Positions 29,645 through 37,240 of a DNA stretch of 37,240 nt are shown here, piece after piece. The notes beneath the pieces are model-generated. The model saw nothing but the letters and a program-made list of their open reading frames with translations, was not told the DNA's origin and searched no databases. The position numbers and the translations under genes were made by a program. How positions within the stretch are numbered: position 1 is the first letter of the stretch; every line of letters starts with the position of its first letter. The stretch is taken from assembly GCA_041665985.1 (NCBI GenBank), contig JBAYHV010000004.1, positions 1 to 37,240 on the forward strand. Reading direction: 5' to 3'. The stretch comes from CAIRYW01 sp041665985 (lineage in GTDB: Bacteria > Patescibacteriota > Minisyncoccia > Phycocordibacterales > CAIRYW01).

Positions 29645-30155
29645 AAATAAATATTCTAGTAGAGGATTTTCTTTAGTGGAGGTCATTGTTTATATTGCCT
29701 TACTTTCTATTTTAATTGGGGCTATAACATGGAGTCTTGGAAGTGTTCTTCATTCATACAATAAAATGAAGGATGAAAGAGCTTTGGAAAGTTCAGCAAT
29801 TATCTCAATGGACAGAATGATCAAAGAAATTAGAAATTCAAAATCAGTTGATCTGGCGCATAGTGCTACTTCTACTTCAGATGGATATTTAACTTTGAAC
29901 GGTTATGATTCAAATGGCAGTTCGACAGTAATAAAATTTTATCGATCCAATAATAGAATTTATATTGATCAAGGTGGTGTTCAGTTAGGGCCTCTTACTC
30001 TGGAAAATATTGAGGTACCTTCCCTGGTCTTTAGATATTTTACAAATGCCAGTTCTACAGGAGTTAAGATAGAACTTGGCTTGCAGTCTTCTTCATCTAC
30101 TTTGATAAATTATTTTTATGATTCAGCAATTTTAAGAAATTCATATCAAAACTAA
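29628..30155 (+). CDS. Type IV prepilin-like protein (GspJ/PilW-type)
   Basis: 175 residues. Prepilin site SRG|FSLVEV with Glu at +5, helix VYIALLSILIGAITWSLG, then a domain with ERALESSAIISMDRMIKEIRNSKSV, the GspJ/PilW pattern (a conserved long helix after the transmembrane segment). Starts inside the end of the previous gene and ends nine bases before the PilX-like gene, so the four form one operon. Confidence 0.85.
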   Translation: MISTIKNKYSSRGFSLVEVIVYIALLSILIGAITWSLGSVLHSYNKMKDERALESSAIISMDRMIKEIRNSKSVDLAHSATSTSDGYLTLNGYDSNGSSTVIKFYRSNNRIYIDQGGVQLGPLTLENIEVPSLVFRYFTNASSTGVKIELGLQSSSSTLINYFYDSAILRNSYQN

Positions 30156-30164
30156 TTTTAAAAA

Positions 30165-31646
30165 ATGAAATTATTTTTTAATTCCAAAAACAAAAAAAGA
30201 GATAACTTGCAAGGCGAGCCTGCCCGCCATTGGCTGAGCCGGCAGGCGATGGCAGGCGGGCAGGCTGTTATTGGGTCAGTGATCTTTTTTGTAATTATTT
30301 CACTTGCCTTGATCTCAGGAGGAACTCTTCCAATATCAAACCAAATTAAAAATTCAAGTGATTTTTTAAGATCTAGACAAAGTTACGCTGCTGCTGATTC
30401 TGTTAGTGATAATGCTTTTTATACGATGAACAAGGGTTACAATATTTCTACTGGATTGACTCTGCCTTTTTCTACTGCTGGAGTGACTGCTTCATCAACA
30501 ATTACGGATCTTACAAATAAAAAACAAATTATCACAACAGGAAATTCTTCTTCGGCTGTTAGGGTTTCTAAAATGGTTATTTCACAAAATTTTGGAGCAA
30601 ATTTTAATTATGCCGCTCAAATTGGAATTGGCGGATTAGATATGAATAGCGCACAAGTTAATGGAGATGTTTATTCGAATGGCGATATTACCGATGGAAG
30701 TTCCGTAATTACAGGATCTACAACAGTTGCTTATACAAGTACCTCAAGCGTAGGAAAAATACTTGGTAGTAGTTCTACTCCTTTTATAATTACTGGAAAT
30801 GCTTGGGCCCATGAAATCGATAACGCTAAAGTTTCAGGAACAGGTTTCTGCCAAGTGGGTAATCCTTTATTGAATTCATCAGGAAATCCAATAAGTTGTG
30901 ATACTTCAAAAGGCTCTGATCCGGCAGTTCTTGCTTTTCCAATTACTGCTACAAATATAAATAATTGGAAGACCGCTGTAACAAATCAAACAGACACTGT
31001 TTCTGAAACTTATACTTATACTGGAAATCTAACAATTCCTTCTACTGGCACAAGTTCTTCTATAAAAAAAATTGTTGGCAATCTAACCTTAGATTGTGGT
31101 AGTAGTTCTCCTGCAAATTTTGGAAATTTATATGTAACAGAAAATGTAAATTTGAACGGACAATGCGATTTTTATGTCGGAGCTTTGCATGTTGGAGGAA
31201 GTCTCTCTCTTGAATCAAGCAATGTTATGAATTTAAGCGGGATGAGTTGGATAGAAGGTAATATAGCTATGACTGGTGGAGGAAAATTACAACTTAATAG
31301 TTCTCTTGGTGCAAACAGCGGTTATATTATTTCTGATGGAAATCTCAATATTGGAGGAAGTGGAGTCTTAGCTGGTTCTGGTACATCTGGAAGTTATCTT
31401 ATGTTGATCACAACAAGTTCAAGTTTTGATGCGATTTCAGTCTCAGGAGGAGGTTCTGCAGCGTTGCTCGTAGCCCCTTATGGCAGAGTGTCTTTTTCAA
31501 ATGGAACGATCAATGGAATTGTTGCGAATACTGTACATATAAGTAATGGAATCTTAAATTATCAGACTGGTCTTGCCGATATTGGTTTTGGAGGTCAGGC
31601 TGCGGGTACTTGGAATATCTTAAATTGGAGAGAAGTTTCTAATTAA
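30165..31646 (+). CDS. PilX-like pilus-associated protein
   Basis: 493 residues. Last gene of the pilus operon. N-terminal helix GQAVIGSVIFFVIISLALISGG (about 33-54) is followed by RSRQSYAAADSVSDNAFYTMN, the PilX_N-type pattern. The rest is a long Ser/Thr/Gly/Asn-rich beta-type region with polymer-like repeats (bactofilin-like GDVYSNGDI, GNLTLDCG, GALHVGGSLSL, GNIAMTGGGKLQLNS), likely an extracellular beta-helix. An in-frame GC-rich palindrome encodes GEPARHWLSRQAMAGGQA just before the helix. It could be a pilus-tip or adhesin component. Confidence 0.7.
   Translation: MKLFFNSKNKKRDNLQGEPARHWLSRQAMAGGQAVIGSVIFFVIISLALISGGTLPISNQIKNSSDFLRSRQSYAAADSVSDNAFYTMNKGYNISTGLTLPFSTAGVTASSTITDLTNKKQIITTGNSSSAVRVSKMVISQNFGANFNYAAQIGIGGLDMNSAQVNGDVYSNGDITDGSSVITGSTTVAYTSTSSVGKILGSSSTPFIITGNAWAHEIDNAKVSGTGFCQVGNPLLNSSGNPISCDTSKGSDPAVLAFPITATNINNWKTAVTNQTDTVSETYTYTGNLTIPSTGTSSSIKKIVGNLTLDCGSSSPANFGNLYVTENVNLNGQCDFYVGALHVGGSLSLESSNVMNLSGMSWIEGNIAMTGGGKLQLNSSLGANSGYIISDGNLNIGGSGVLAGSGTSGSYLMLITTSSSFDAISVSGGGSAALLVAPYGRVSFSNGTINGIVANTVHISNGILNYQTGLADIGFGGQAAGTWNILNWREVSN
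30217..30266. repeat. GC-rich palindrome inserted in frame in the PilX-like gene
   Basis: Arms AGCCTGCCCGCC / GGCGGGCAGGCT (30217-30228, 30255-30266) with an inner GC-rich stem. Composition is unlike the host gene. Confidence 0.7.
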
Positions 31647-31709
31647 TTTAAAACTGCTGGTCTAGAGCTTGTTCTGGGGTTAATACCTTTTTTTTGTTAG
31701 AATAGACCT

Positions 31710-31784
31710 ATGAATAAAAAAATCATAGTTGCCAATTGGAAGATGAATCCTAAGTCTTTAACTCTAGCAAAAACTATTTTAGAT
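31710..31784 (+). pseudogene. Duplicated 5' fragment of tpiA
   Basis: The first 25 codons (MNKKIIVANWKMNPKSLTLAKTILD, here shown in parts: NWKMNP with the catalytic Lys) match the start of the intact tpiA at 33145 almost base for base, along with the upstream TTTTTTTGTTAGAATA. The frame then runs into the end of the TrmB-type gene and stops. It is not a functional isomerase. Confidence 0.9.
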
Positions 31785-32540
31785 TGGTTTAGAAACTTTC
31801 CAGATTTCATCAAACTGAACTTTTATTAAGCTCGCAAAATCTTTACTGTGAACTACAAAACCGAATCCCTCTTTTTCTGAAGAAAGAAAAATAACTCTGT
31901 CCTCATACATCCAATAACCCATATCCCAAGTCATTCCTTTTGGAGCAATTCTTAAATCTCTTAAATGTTCTTCTCCTGATCCAAGGTAAGGATATTTTTT
32001 TGTATCTAAGACTTTGTCTTTTGGCCAGATAACACGAAGATGAATATTCCTTTGAACCCTTTTTATATTAAGTTCTTTTAAATATTCATCACCAAGGACT
32101 TTCATCATCTCGCTCATTGGCCACATAAGAATAGTCTCTATATTTCTGTTTAACATTATGTGATTAATAACTTGTTTAACTCCTTCTTTTCCAGAATAAA
32201 ATTTTATTTGAGGTTCGATGAAACTTGTCTTTTTCATCAAAGAGGGGAGAGAAAGTTTGAATTGTTCTTTTTCAGTCTGGAGACTTTTTATTTTATCGTT
32301 CAAAAGCTCCTCGATATTTAAAACATTATCAATTGAAAAAACTTTTTTACCTTCTTCGCTTCTTTCCATTACCAAACCTTTTTCTATAAGTATTTTTAGG
32401 TGATCATATACAGATGGACGGGGAATAGCTACTCGGTCGGCTAATTGTCTTGCTGTTGAAGGGCCTTTTTCAACAAGATTATTAAAAACTCTTTCAGTTA
32501 TTCCGGACAAACCCAATTCTTTAAATATTTTTGTAAGCAT
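31779..32540 (-). CDS. TrmB-family transcriptional regulator
   Basis: 253 residues. An N-terminal winged helix-turn-helix (about 1-70: GLSGITERVFNNLVEKGPSTARQLADRVAIPRPSVYDHLKILIEKGLV) is followed by a coiled-coil linker and a C-terminal PLD-like sensor domain (about 105-253). TrmB proteins usually sense sugars and control sugar uptake or glycolysis. Its position next to tpiA-pgk fits this, but the ligand is unknown. Its stop codon overlaps the duplicated tpiA fragment. Confidence 0.85.
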   Translation of the reverse strand: MLTKIFKELGLSGITERVFNNLVEKGPSTARQLADRVAIPRPSVYDHLKILIEKGLVMERSEEGKKVFSIDNVLNIEELLNDKIKSLQTEKEQFKLSLPSLMKKTSFIEPQIKFYSGKEGVKQVINHIMLNRNIETILMWPMSEMMKVLGDEYLKELNIKRVQRNIHLRVIWPKDKVLDTKKYPYLGSGEEHLRDLRIAPKGMTWDMGYWMYEDRVIFLSSEKEGFGFVVHSKDFASLIKVQFDEIWKVSKPI

Positions 32541-32601
32541 ACTTTTATATGTTCTATTATAAGCTATTTTGCTTTATTTGTCGAGATTCGACGACGACTT
32601 T

Positions 32602-32630
32602 ACATAATTGACAAATCGGAATATTATATG
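32602..32630 (+). promoter_or_regulatory. Promoter of the small membrane protein gene
   Basis: TTTACA, 17 bases, then TATTAT, about 70-100 bases upstream of the ATG at 32701. Between them and the gene, CGAATTCCCTCTGGTTTA (around 32662) resembles the tRNA-Arg tail repeat. Confidence 0.45.
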
Positions 32631-32700
32631 TGCAGTAAATCAGAGTCGCAGGTTTTCTAACGAATTCCCTCTGGTTTAATTAGTTACTTGAAAGGAAATC

Positions 32701-32979
32701 ATGAGTGTATTAAATCACTTAAATTGGTTCGATTGGATCTGTTTTATTCCCAACATAGTTACATTGGTTCCGTTTATCGGTCCGTTGTATATGGTTATAT
32801 CAATCTTGGCATGGGTTATCCTATTCCAGATTTTTATAAAGGGTTTATGTGTTGGGAAATGGGACATGGATCAGATAAAAGAGGTTGTCGAAATGCCTGG
32901 AGGAATCATCGGACTAATTCCAGGTTTTGGATTCATCTATTTCATGATTCGTATCCTATATTTGTCTATTTTCAGTTAA
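32701..32979 (+). CDS. Small membrane protein
   Basis: 92 residues with two to three hydrophobic segments (about 12-50 and 68-91), a Gly-rich turn MPGGIIGLIPGFGF, and a GAAAGGAAATC ribosome-binding site, one of the few good ones here. No family is recognised. The same frame continues after the TAA at 32977-32979 for 34 more codons (IPIIECWEWSHWTIIIWIIV and on to a stop at 33082-33084) with a further hydrophobic helix, which suggests either a nonsense mutation or an overlapping second small protein. Confidence 0.6.
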   Translation: MSVLNHLNWFDWICFIPNIVTLVPFIGPLYMVISILAWVILFQIFIKGLCVGKWDMDQIKEVVEMPGGIIGLIPGFGFIYFMIRILYLSIFS

Positions 32980-33097
32980 ATACCAATTATCGAGTGCTGG
33001 GAATGGTCACATTGGACAATCATAATATGGATCATTGTGTTCATTATAATTGCAAAGTTCTTGGTCAAGCACTGTGATGACTAATGATTTAGTTTAG

Positions 33098-33130
33098 GGC
33101 GGTTTGTGAAAGCAAACCGCCTATTTTTTT
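33098..33130 (+). terminator. Terminator before tpiA
   Basis: Stem GGCGGTTTG / CAAACCGCC (33098-33106, 33113-33121) and a T-run. The T-run continues into the TAGAAT -10 of tpiA. Confidence 0.85.
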
Positions 33131-33144
33131 GTTAGAATAATGAT

Positions 33145-33903
33145 ATGAATAAAAAAATCATTGTTGCCAATTGGAAGATGAATCCTAGGTCTTTAACTCT
33201 AGCAAAAACTATTTTAGATCCAATCAAAAAGACTTTTCAAAGAGCAAATTTTAAAGGAAAAAAAACAATTGTTATATGCCCGCCGAATTCTTTTTTGGGA
33301 ATTTTTGATAAGCCTATAAAAAATATTTCTTTAGGAGCTCAAGACCTATCCATTTATTCCTCAGGAGCTTTAACTGGAGAAGTTGGAGGAAGCATGCTTA
33401 AGTCAGTTGGAGTGAATTATGTGATCATCGGACATTCAGAAAGAAGGGCGATGGGAGAAACTCCAGAGATAATTTCAAAAAAAATATTAAGAGCGCTTGA
33501 AAATAAAATTACGCCAATTATTTGCATGGGTGAAAATAAACGCGATACTGAAGGTCAGTTTTTTATTGAGTTGCGCTCAATTATTGAATCAACTCTTGCA
33601 AAAGTTTCAAAAACTACTGCTTCAAAAATTATTCTTGCATATGAACCATTATGGGCAATTTCAACTGAAGGGAATGGAGCTATCACTCCTGAGCTTTTGC
33701 GTGAAACTTCTATTTTCATTAGAAGGACTTTGTCAGAATTGTATGGAAATAAAATTGGTACAAAAATTTCAATTCTTTATGGAGGTTCAGTGAATACAAA
33801 AAATGCAAAAGAAATTGTTTCTCTTGGAGAAGTTGACGGATTACTTATTGGAAAAGAAAGTTTAAATTCAAAAGATTTTATTCAAATAGTTTCTTCTATA
33901 TAA
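33145..33903 (+). CDS. tpiA: Triosephosphate isomerase
   Basis: 252 residues of TIM-barrel isomerase, interconverting DHAP and glyceraldehyde 3-phosphate. NWKMN with K11, IGHSERR with electrophile H97, and AYEPLWAI with catalytic base E167 are present, as is the phosphate-binding LYGGSVN (211-217). The flexible loop 6 is unusual: AISTEGNGAI in place of the common AIGTGKTA, two residues longer. A TAGAAT -10 only about seven bases upstream of the ATG implies a leaderless mRNA. It is followed by pgk after one base, one operon. Confidence 0.95.
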   Translation: MNKKIIVANWKMNPRSLTLAKTILDPIKKTFQRANFKGKKTIVICPPNSFLGIFDKPIKNISLGAQDLSIYSSGALTGEVGGSMLKSVGVNYVIIGHSERRAMGETPEIISKKILRALENKITPIICMGENKRDTEGQFFIELRSIIESTLAKVSKTTASKIILAYEPLWAISTEGNGAITPELLRETSIFIRRTLSELYGNKIGTKISILYGGSVNTKNAKEIVSLGEVDGLLIGKESLNSKDFIQIVSSI

Positions 33904-33904
33904 A

Positions 33905-35089
33905 ATGATGATGGGAATACCTTTAATTAAAGATGTTAAAGACTTAAAAGGGAATACTGTAATACTTCGTATTGATTTAAATGTACCAGTTAAAGATGGA
34001 AAGGTGACTGATCCTTTTAGAATTGAGAGATCTCTTGAAACTATAAAATTTTTATCTGCAAATGGGGCAAAAACAATTTTAATATCTCATCTTGAAGATG
34101 ACAAAGGTACTTTGGAGCCAGTCGCAAGATACTTGGTGGCAACTTTTCCTACAATGGTTTTTGTAAAAGATATTTTTAACCCAGATACAAAAAGAACTGT
34201 TTCAAGTATGCGAGATGGAGGAGTTGTACTATTTGAAAACTTGCGCAATTGGCCAGGAGAAAAACAAAATGACCAAAATTTTGCAAAACATTTAGCCAGC
34301 TTTGCTGATATTTATGTTAATGATGCTTTTTCTGTTTCACATCGAAATCATGCATCAATTGTACTGCTCCCTAAACTTCTACCTTCTTTTATTGGTTTCG
34401 AATTTGAAAAAGAAATTAAAGAACTAAGTCTGGCGTTTTATCCAGAGCACCCTTTTACTTTGATCATAGGTGGTGCAAAGTTTGATACTAAGCTTCCATT
34501 AATAAAGAAATTTTTTAATATTGCCGATAAAATATTTATCGGAGGAGCAATTGCTAATAGTTTTTTTAAACATCAAGGACTTTTTGTGGGAGACTCTGTT
34601 GCTTTTGAATCTCCAGAAATGGAAAATTTTGACGAGGCAGTTAAATCTGGAAAAATTGTTTTACCGATCGATCTACGAGTTCAAAGCAAAGGTTTTATAA
34701 ACGTTAAAAAACTGACCCAAGTTTCCGTTGGTGAGAAAATTTGGGACATAGGGCCAGAAACTGAAAAAGAATTAAAAAAGATCATCGAAGATTCAAAATT
34801 TATTGTTTGGAATGGTCCTATGGGATATTTTGAAGAAGGAGCGGTGCTTGGAAACGATGCGTGTGCCAAAGCAATTGGAGAATCAAAAGCTACTTCTATC
34901 GTAGGAGGGGGAGATACAATTGCTTCAATCCAAAAACTCGGAATAATGAACAAAATTTATTTTGTTTCTACTGGAGGAGGGGCTATGCTCGATTTTTTAG
35001 CAAATGGAACTTTGCCAGGAATTGATGTAATTAAAGAAAACATAAAAACAGAAGAAAGTTCTTCGTGGTTTAGAAAGATCTTTAAATAA
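33905..35089 (+). CDS. pgk: Phosphoglycerate kinase
   Basis: 394 residues. VILRIDLNVPVKDGKVTD (substrate site, about 20-37), the HRNHASIV-type segment SVSHRNHASIV, GGAKFDTKLPLIKKF (about 190-204), VWNGPMGYFE (about 300-309) and GGGDT (about 336-340) are all present. It makes ATP from 1,3-bisphosphoglycerate. Coupled to tpiA (one base apart). The triple ATG start leaves the exact start open by two codons. Confidence 0.95.
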   Translation: MMMGIPLIKDVKDLKGNTVILRIDLNVPVKDGKVTDPFRIERSLETIKFLSANGAKTILISHLEDDKGTLEPVARYLVATFPTMVFVKDIFNPDTKRTVSSMRDGGVVLFENLRNWPGEKQNDQNFAKHLASFADIYVNDAFSVSHRNHASIVLLPKLLPSFIGFEFEKEIKELSLAFYPEHPFTLIIGGAKFDTKLPLIKKFFNIADKIFIGGAIANSFFKHQGLFVGDSVAFESPEMENFDEAVKSGKIVLPIDLRVQSKGFINVKKLTQVSVGEKIWDIGPETEKELKKIIEDSKFIVWNGPMGYFEEGAVLGNDACAKAIGESKATSIVGGGDTIASIQKLGIMNKIYFVSTGGGAMLDFLANGTLPGIDVIKENIKTEESSSWFRKIFK

Positions 35090-35121
35090 TTTTCCCCTAG
35101 GTCGGGACAAGGGGAAGTTTG

Positions 35122-35433
35122 ATGTTGACTAATATCAATTTGTTTATTAGTCTAAGTTTTGTGAAAGTCAAAATTGTTCTATTACTAGTTGTTGGAGGAT
35201 TATTTCTCTGGTTCATTTATTTTCGTTGTGAGAAATCAAGGAAAGCATTCGCCATGAGGGAGGCACAATCCGAACGGGTCATGATCAAACGGTTTGGGAA
35301 GGGGAATTATTTCCACGACTCAGGCTATTCAATTGCATTTATTGGGCGTCGTAAAGATGGCACAGTAGTTAGGGTCGTCTTTCCGTCGAATAACGATTCC
35401 AAAGAAAAAGTAATCATCCCAGCACAACAGTAG
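35122..35433 (+). CDS. Small single-pass membrane protein
   Basis: 103 residues from the ATG at 35122 (a TTG precedes it). N-terminal helix (about 8-36, LFISLSFVKVKIVLLLVVGGLFLWFIYF) and a basic cytoplasmic-looking domain of 65 residues (MIKRFGKGNYFHDSGYSIAF, GTVVRVVF). Codon usage is somewhat GC-richer than pgk. No known family. It lies 30 bp behind pgk with a terminator at its stop. Confidence 0.6.
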   Translation: MLTNINLFISLSFVKVKIVLLLVVGGLFLWFIYFRCEKSRKAFAMREAQSERVMIKRFGKGNYFHDSGYSIAFIGRRKDGTVVRVVFPSNNDSKEKVIIPAQQ

Positions 35434-35465
35434 CTTCATAAGAAATTATGAAGCAATTTTTTTTG
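35433..35465 (+). terminator. Terminator of the small membrane protein gene
   Basis: Stem GCTTCATAA / TTATGAAGC with loop GAAA and a T-run, starting at the last base of the stop codon. Confidence 0.9.
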
Positions 35466-35483
35466 TTCGCGTACTAAGTTAAT

Positions 35484-35553
35484 ACGTTTTCTAGTCAATA
35501 GCTTGGAATCATTTTAATTGGTGAAGTGATTCCAAGCTATTGAACCATTACGT
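35484..35553. mobile_element. Solo IS-end element (MITE-like)
   Basis: Perfect 17-bp arms (35495-35511, 35527-35543) around a 15-base loop. Its left 28 bases are the exact inverse of 97-124, the putative IS end at the window edge. The outer boundaries (ACGT at both ends) are approximate. Confidence 0.6.
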
Positions 35554-35701
35554 AAATGTTGACAAGGTAATTTTTTAGTAGTATTTTACATTTGAATTGA
35601 TATGCACACGCCACTGGGACGCAAGCAATAAAAATGCTTGGAGAATCTAATGGAATAACGTGAGAATCTGTTCATTCAACAAAAAAAATCGTTCGAAAGT
35701 T

Positions 35702-36127
35702 ATGAAAAGAAAAATCATTGTCGGTGTTTTGTTTGTTTTGGCTATCCTGTCCGCGTCACTGTGGCTTGGAATAGCCTCAGACGGTGTATTCCAAAAACCC
35801 CTTTTTGGTGCAAAACTTATACTTTTGCTGATTTTGCTGATGGTCTCGGGGAGTTGTCTCATCCTTTGTTCAGAGATTGGAGGATCGGGAAAACCGATTT
35901 GCGCAATCTTTGTATTGTGCAAGTATGATATTTTTTACCTCGACGCCATTGTGAATGCCAATTGTAGTAATGACCAGGCAGATCTACAGGTTAAAATAGG
36001 ATGCGATCATGTGTTTGTGAGGTTTTCTTATTCTGACTACTCAATCCATATGAAAGAAGGGTTCTGGTATCGGTACCTCGGCTCCGGAAAATTCGAGCCA
36101 CTCGAGATTGGCAAAAAAGCCAGGTAA
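35702..36127 (+). CDS. Hypothetical two-helix membrane protein
   Basis: 141 residues starting at MKRKIIVGVLFV; an upstream GTG is possible but weak. Two N-terminal transmembrane helices (about 4-24 and 34-56) are followed by a cysteine-containing soluble domain (about 60-141) of beta-like sequence (ADLQVKIGCDHVFVRFSYSD). Not recognised. It is flanked by its own terminator. Confidence 0.6.
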   Translation: MKRKIIVGVLFVLAILSASLWLGIASDGVFQKPLFGAKLILLLILLMVSGSCLILCSEIGGSGKPICAIFVLCKYDIFYLDAIVNANCSNDQADLQVKIGCDHVFVRFSYSDYSIHMKEGFWYRYLGSGKFEPLEIGKKAR

Positions 36128-36138
36128 AAATCTCAAAC

Positions 36139-36174
36139 GCCCAGCAAATTAAAAAATGCTGGGCAATTTTTTTA
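36139..36174 (+). terminator. Terminator
   Basis: Stem GCCCAGCA / TGCTGGGC and a T-run, nine bases upstream of the convergent HIT gene's stop codon. Confidence 0.85.
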
Positions 36175-36182
36175 TAAAAAAA

Positions 36183-36602
36183 TTAATCTTTTAGAGCTTC
36201 TCTAATTTTTTCTAAAGTGTCACTTAATTCTCCTTCTTGGTATTTTCTTTGGGGCCAGAGTTTTAGTCCATCTGTTTCAAGACGTGGAACAATATGAAAA
36301 TGAGTGTGAAAAATTACTTGTCCTCCAGCAGGTTCGTTGTTCATACTTATTGTTACTCCGTCTGCTCCCATTCCATTTTTTATCGCAACGGCTACTTTTT
36401 TTACCACAAGCGAAAGACGAGCTAATGTTTCATCAGGTGTTGTATAAATATTTTCAAAATGGTCTTTAGGAACTACAAGAGCATGACCGGCATTTACTGG
36501 GTTGATATCTAAAAAAGCTAAAGACCACTCGTCTTCATAAATTTTTTCTGATGGAATTTCTCCTTTAATTATTTTGCAAAATATACAGTCTTTTTCTGTC
36601 AT
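36183..36602 (-). CDS. HIT-family nucleotide hydrolase
   Basis: 139 residues starting at MTEKDCIFCKII (the typical HINT/HIT start; an upstream ATG would add 15 unlikely residues). CIFCKIIKGEIPSEKIYEDE, FLDINPVNAGHALVVPK and the histidine triad HTHFHIVPR are present. The first two cysteines with a later His may bind zinc. The family hydrolyses AMP-lysine-type or dinucleoside substrates; the exact one is not evident. A hairpin GATTTGAAA / TTTCAAATC (about 36613-36650) lies just upstream. Confidence 0.9.
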   Translation of the reverse strand: MTEKDCIFCKIIKGEIPSEKIYEDEWSLAFLDINPVNAGHALVVPKDHFENIYTTPDETLARLSLVVKKVAVAIKNGMGADGVTISMNNEPAGGQVIFHTHFHIVPRLETDGLKLWPQRKYQEGELSDTLEKIREALKD

Positions 36603-36751
36603 CCTAGTTAAAGATTTGAAACACTTTGTTTTACACAAGTATTTCAAATCATAATTAATTTATAATTTTTTTTAGGTTGATTATTTTCTGTCTTGTTTTC
36701 GTTTCATCTCTAACGGGACAAGTATAAATATTATAAGCCTATTTTTTTGAT

Positions 36752-36868
36752 TGTCATTCCTATGAAAATGGGAATCTAGAAGAGTTTAAAAAAAACTTAG
36801 GAAAACGACCTCTCAAGGGGATGTCATTTCCCTAAGTCCACTGGATTCTCGTTTTCACGGGAATGACA
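36752..36868. repeat. Pair of REP-like palindromes
   Basis: TGTCATTCC..GGAATC (36752-36779) and, inverted, CTGGATTC..GGGAATGACA (36841-36868), separated by about 60 bp. They are upstream of recJ. Confidence 0.75.
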
Positions 36869-36911
36869 CAGGTCTCAGAAGTGTAAAACGTTTTCGTGTT
36901 AAAATTGGCGA

Positions 36912-37240
36912 ATGCCCAAAGAATATTCAATAAGAAGGGAATTAACCAACGAAGAAGCTTTAGATTTTAAGGGTTTTTCTAACCTTTTAGCTCATTTGAT
37001 GTTTCATAGAGGGATTAAGCCAAATGAAGCAGGTTTATTTTTGGAACCTTCTTTTTTGGAAGGAATAAATGATCCATTTTTGTTGCATGATATGGAAAAG
37101 GTTGTGGAAAGGATCATTAAAGCGATCAAAGCTAATGAAAAAATTTGTATATATTCTGATTATGATGCTGACGGACTTTCTGGTGCGACGGTTTTTTATG
37201 ATCTTTTTAAAAAAATAAATTTCAATAATTTTATTAATCA
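36912..37240 (+). CDS. recJ: Single-stranded-DNA-specific exonuclease RecJ (partial, 5' end)
   Basis: 109 codons to the window edge. The start MPKEYSIRRELTNEEALDF and SNLLAHLMFHRGI are the RecJ N-terminus, and IYSDYDADGLSGATVFYDLF carries the first metal-binding motif of the DHH superfamily (DYDADG). RecJ degrades single-stranded DNA 5'-3' in recombination and repair. The DHH motif and C-terminus lie beyond the window. Confidence 0.9.
   Translation, partial: MPKEYSIRRELTNEEALDFKGFSNLLAHLMFHRGIKPNEAGLFLEPSFLEGINDPFLLHDMEKVVERIIKAIKANEKICIYSDYDADGLSGATVFYDLFKKINFNNFIN

Noticed and set aside
36707..36717. Second copy of the yraN MITE-like terminal repeat
   Set aside because: TCTCTAACGGG matches 11 bases, but no opposite end or target duplication was found nearby.

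Overview
The window looks like a chromosomal segment of a Candidate Phyla Radiation bacterium (Patescibacteria, probably a Parcubacteria-type lineage). The evidence is AT-rich DNA, short genes with almost no conventional Shine-Dalgarno sites, a trigger factor without its PPIase domain, an RNHCP-domain protein, type IV pilus genes and a diversity-generating retroelement (DGR). Lineage is inferred from gene content only.

Layout. 1-0.1 kb: 3' end of an IS transposase. 0.3-3.1 kb: exonuclease III and the CCA-adding enzyme. 3.2-5.7 kb: tRNA-Arg(TCG), tRNA-Gly(GCC) and tRNA-Pro(TGG), each followed by an unusual modular array built from inverted and direct copies of that tRNA's own 3' end. Between them lies a gene-poor stretch with a perfect DnaA box and, with the neighbouring yraN gene, five parS-like sites, a candidate origin-proximal region. 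5.8-11 kb: a methyltransferase, a GC-rich orphan gene behind a structured leader, a DHH-like protein, an RNHCP protein, a secreted serine protease and tRNA-Gly(TCC) with its own tail array. 11.4-21.6 kb: housekeeping genes (HU, RNase Y, ClpP, peptide deformylase, a RelBE/YafQ-type toxin-antitoxin pair, RsmE, trigger factor, NusA), with two related ~147-bp MITE-like elements in the leaders of rny and nusA.

22.2-31.6 kb: a type IV pilus locus (pilB, pilC, three prepilins and a PilX-like protein), interrupted between pilB and pilC by an orphan antitoxin and a DGR. The DGR has a target gene with a 133-bp variable repeat (VR), a matching 133-bp template repeat (TR), an antisense avd gene and a reverse transcriptase with the DGR-type SQ motif and a YADD catalytic box. 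VR and TR differ at 24 positions and every one is an adenine in TR, so adenine-specific mutagenic retrohoming can be read directly from the sequence. avd is out of frame at a run of ten C's just after its start codon, either a phase-variation switch or a homopolymer error.

31.7-37.2 kb: a TrmB-type regulator sitting on a duplicated 5' fragment of tpiA, then small membrane proteins, the intact tpiA-pgk glycolytic pair, a HIT-family hydrolase and the start of recJ. REP-like palindromes recur through the window, and one of them encodes the last residues of the DGR reverse transcriptase.
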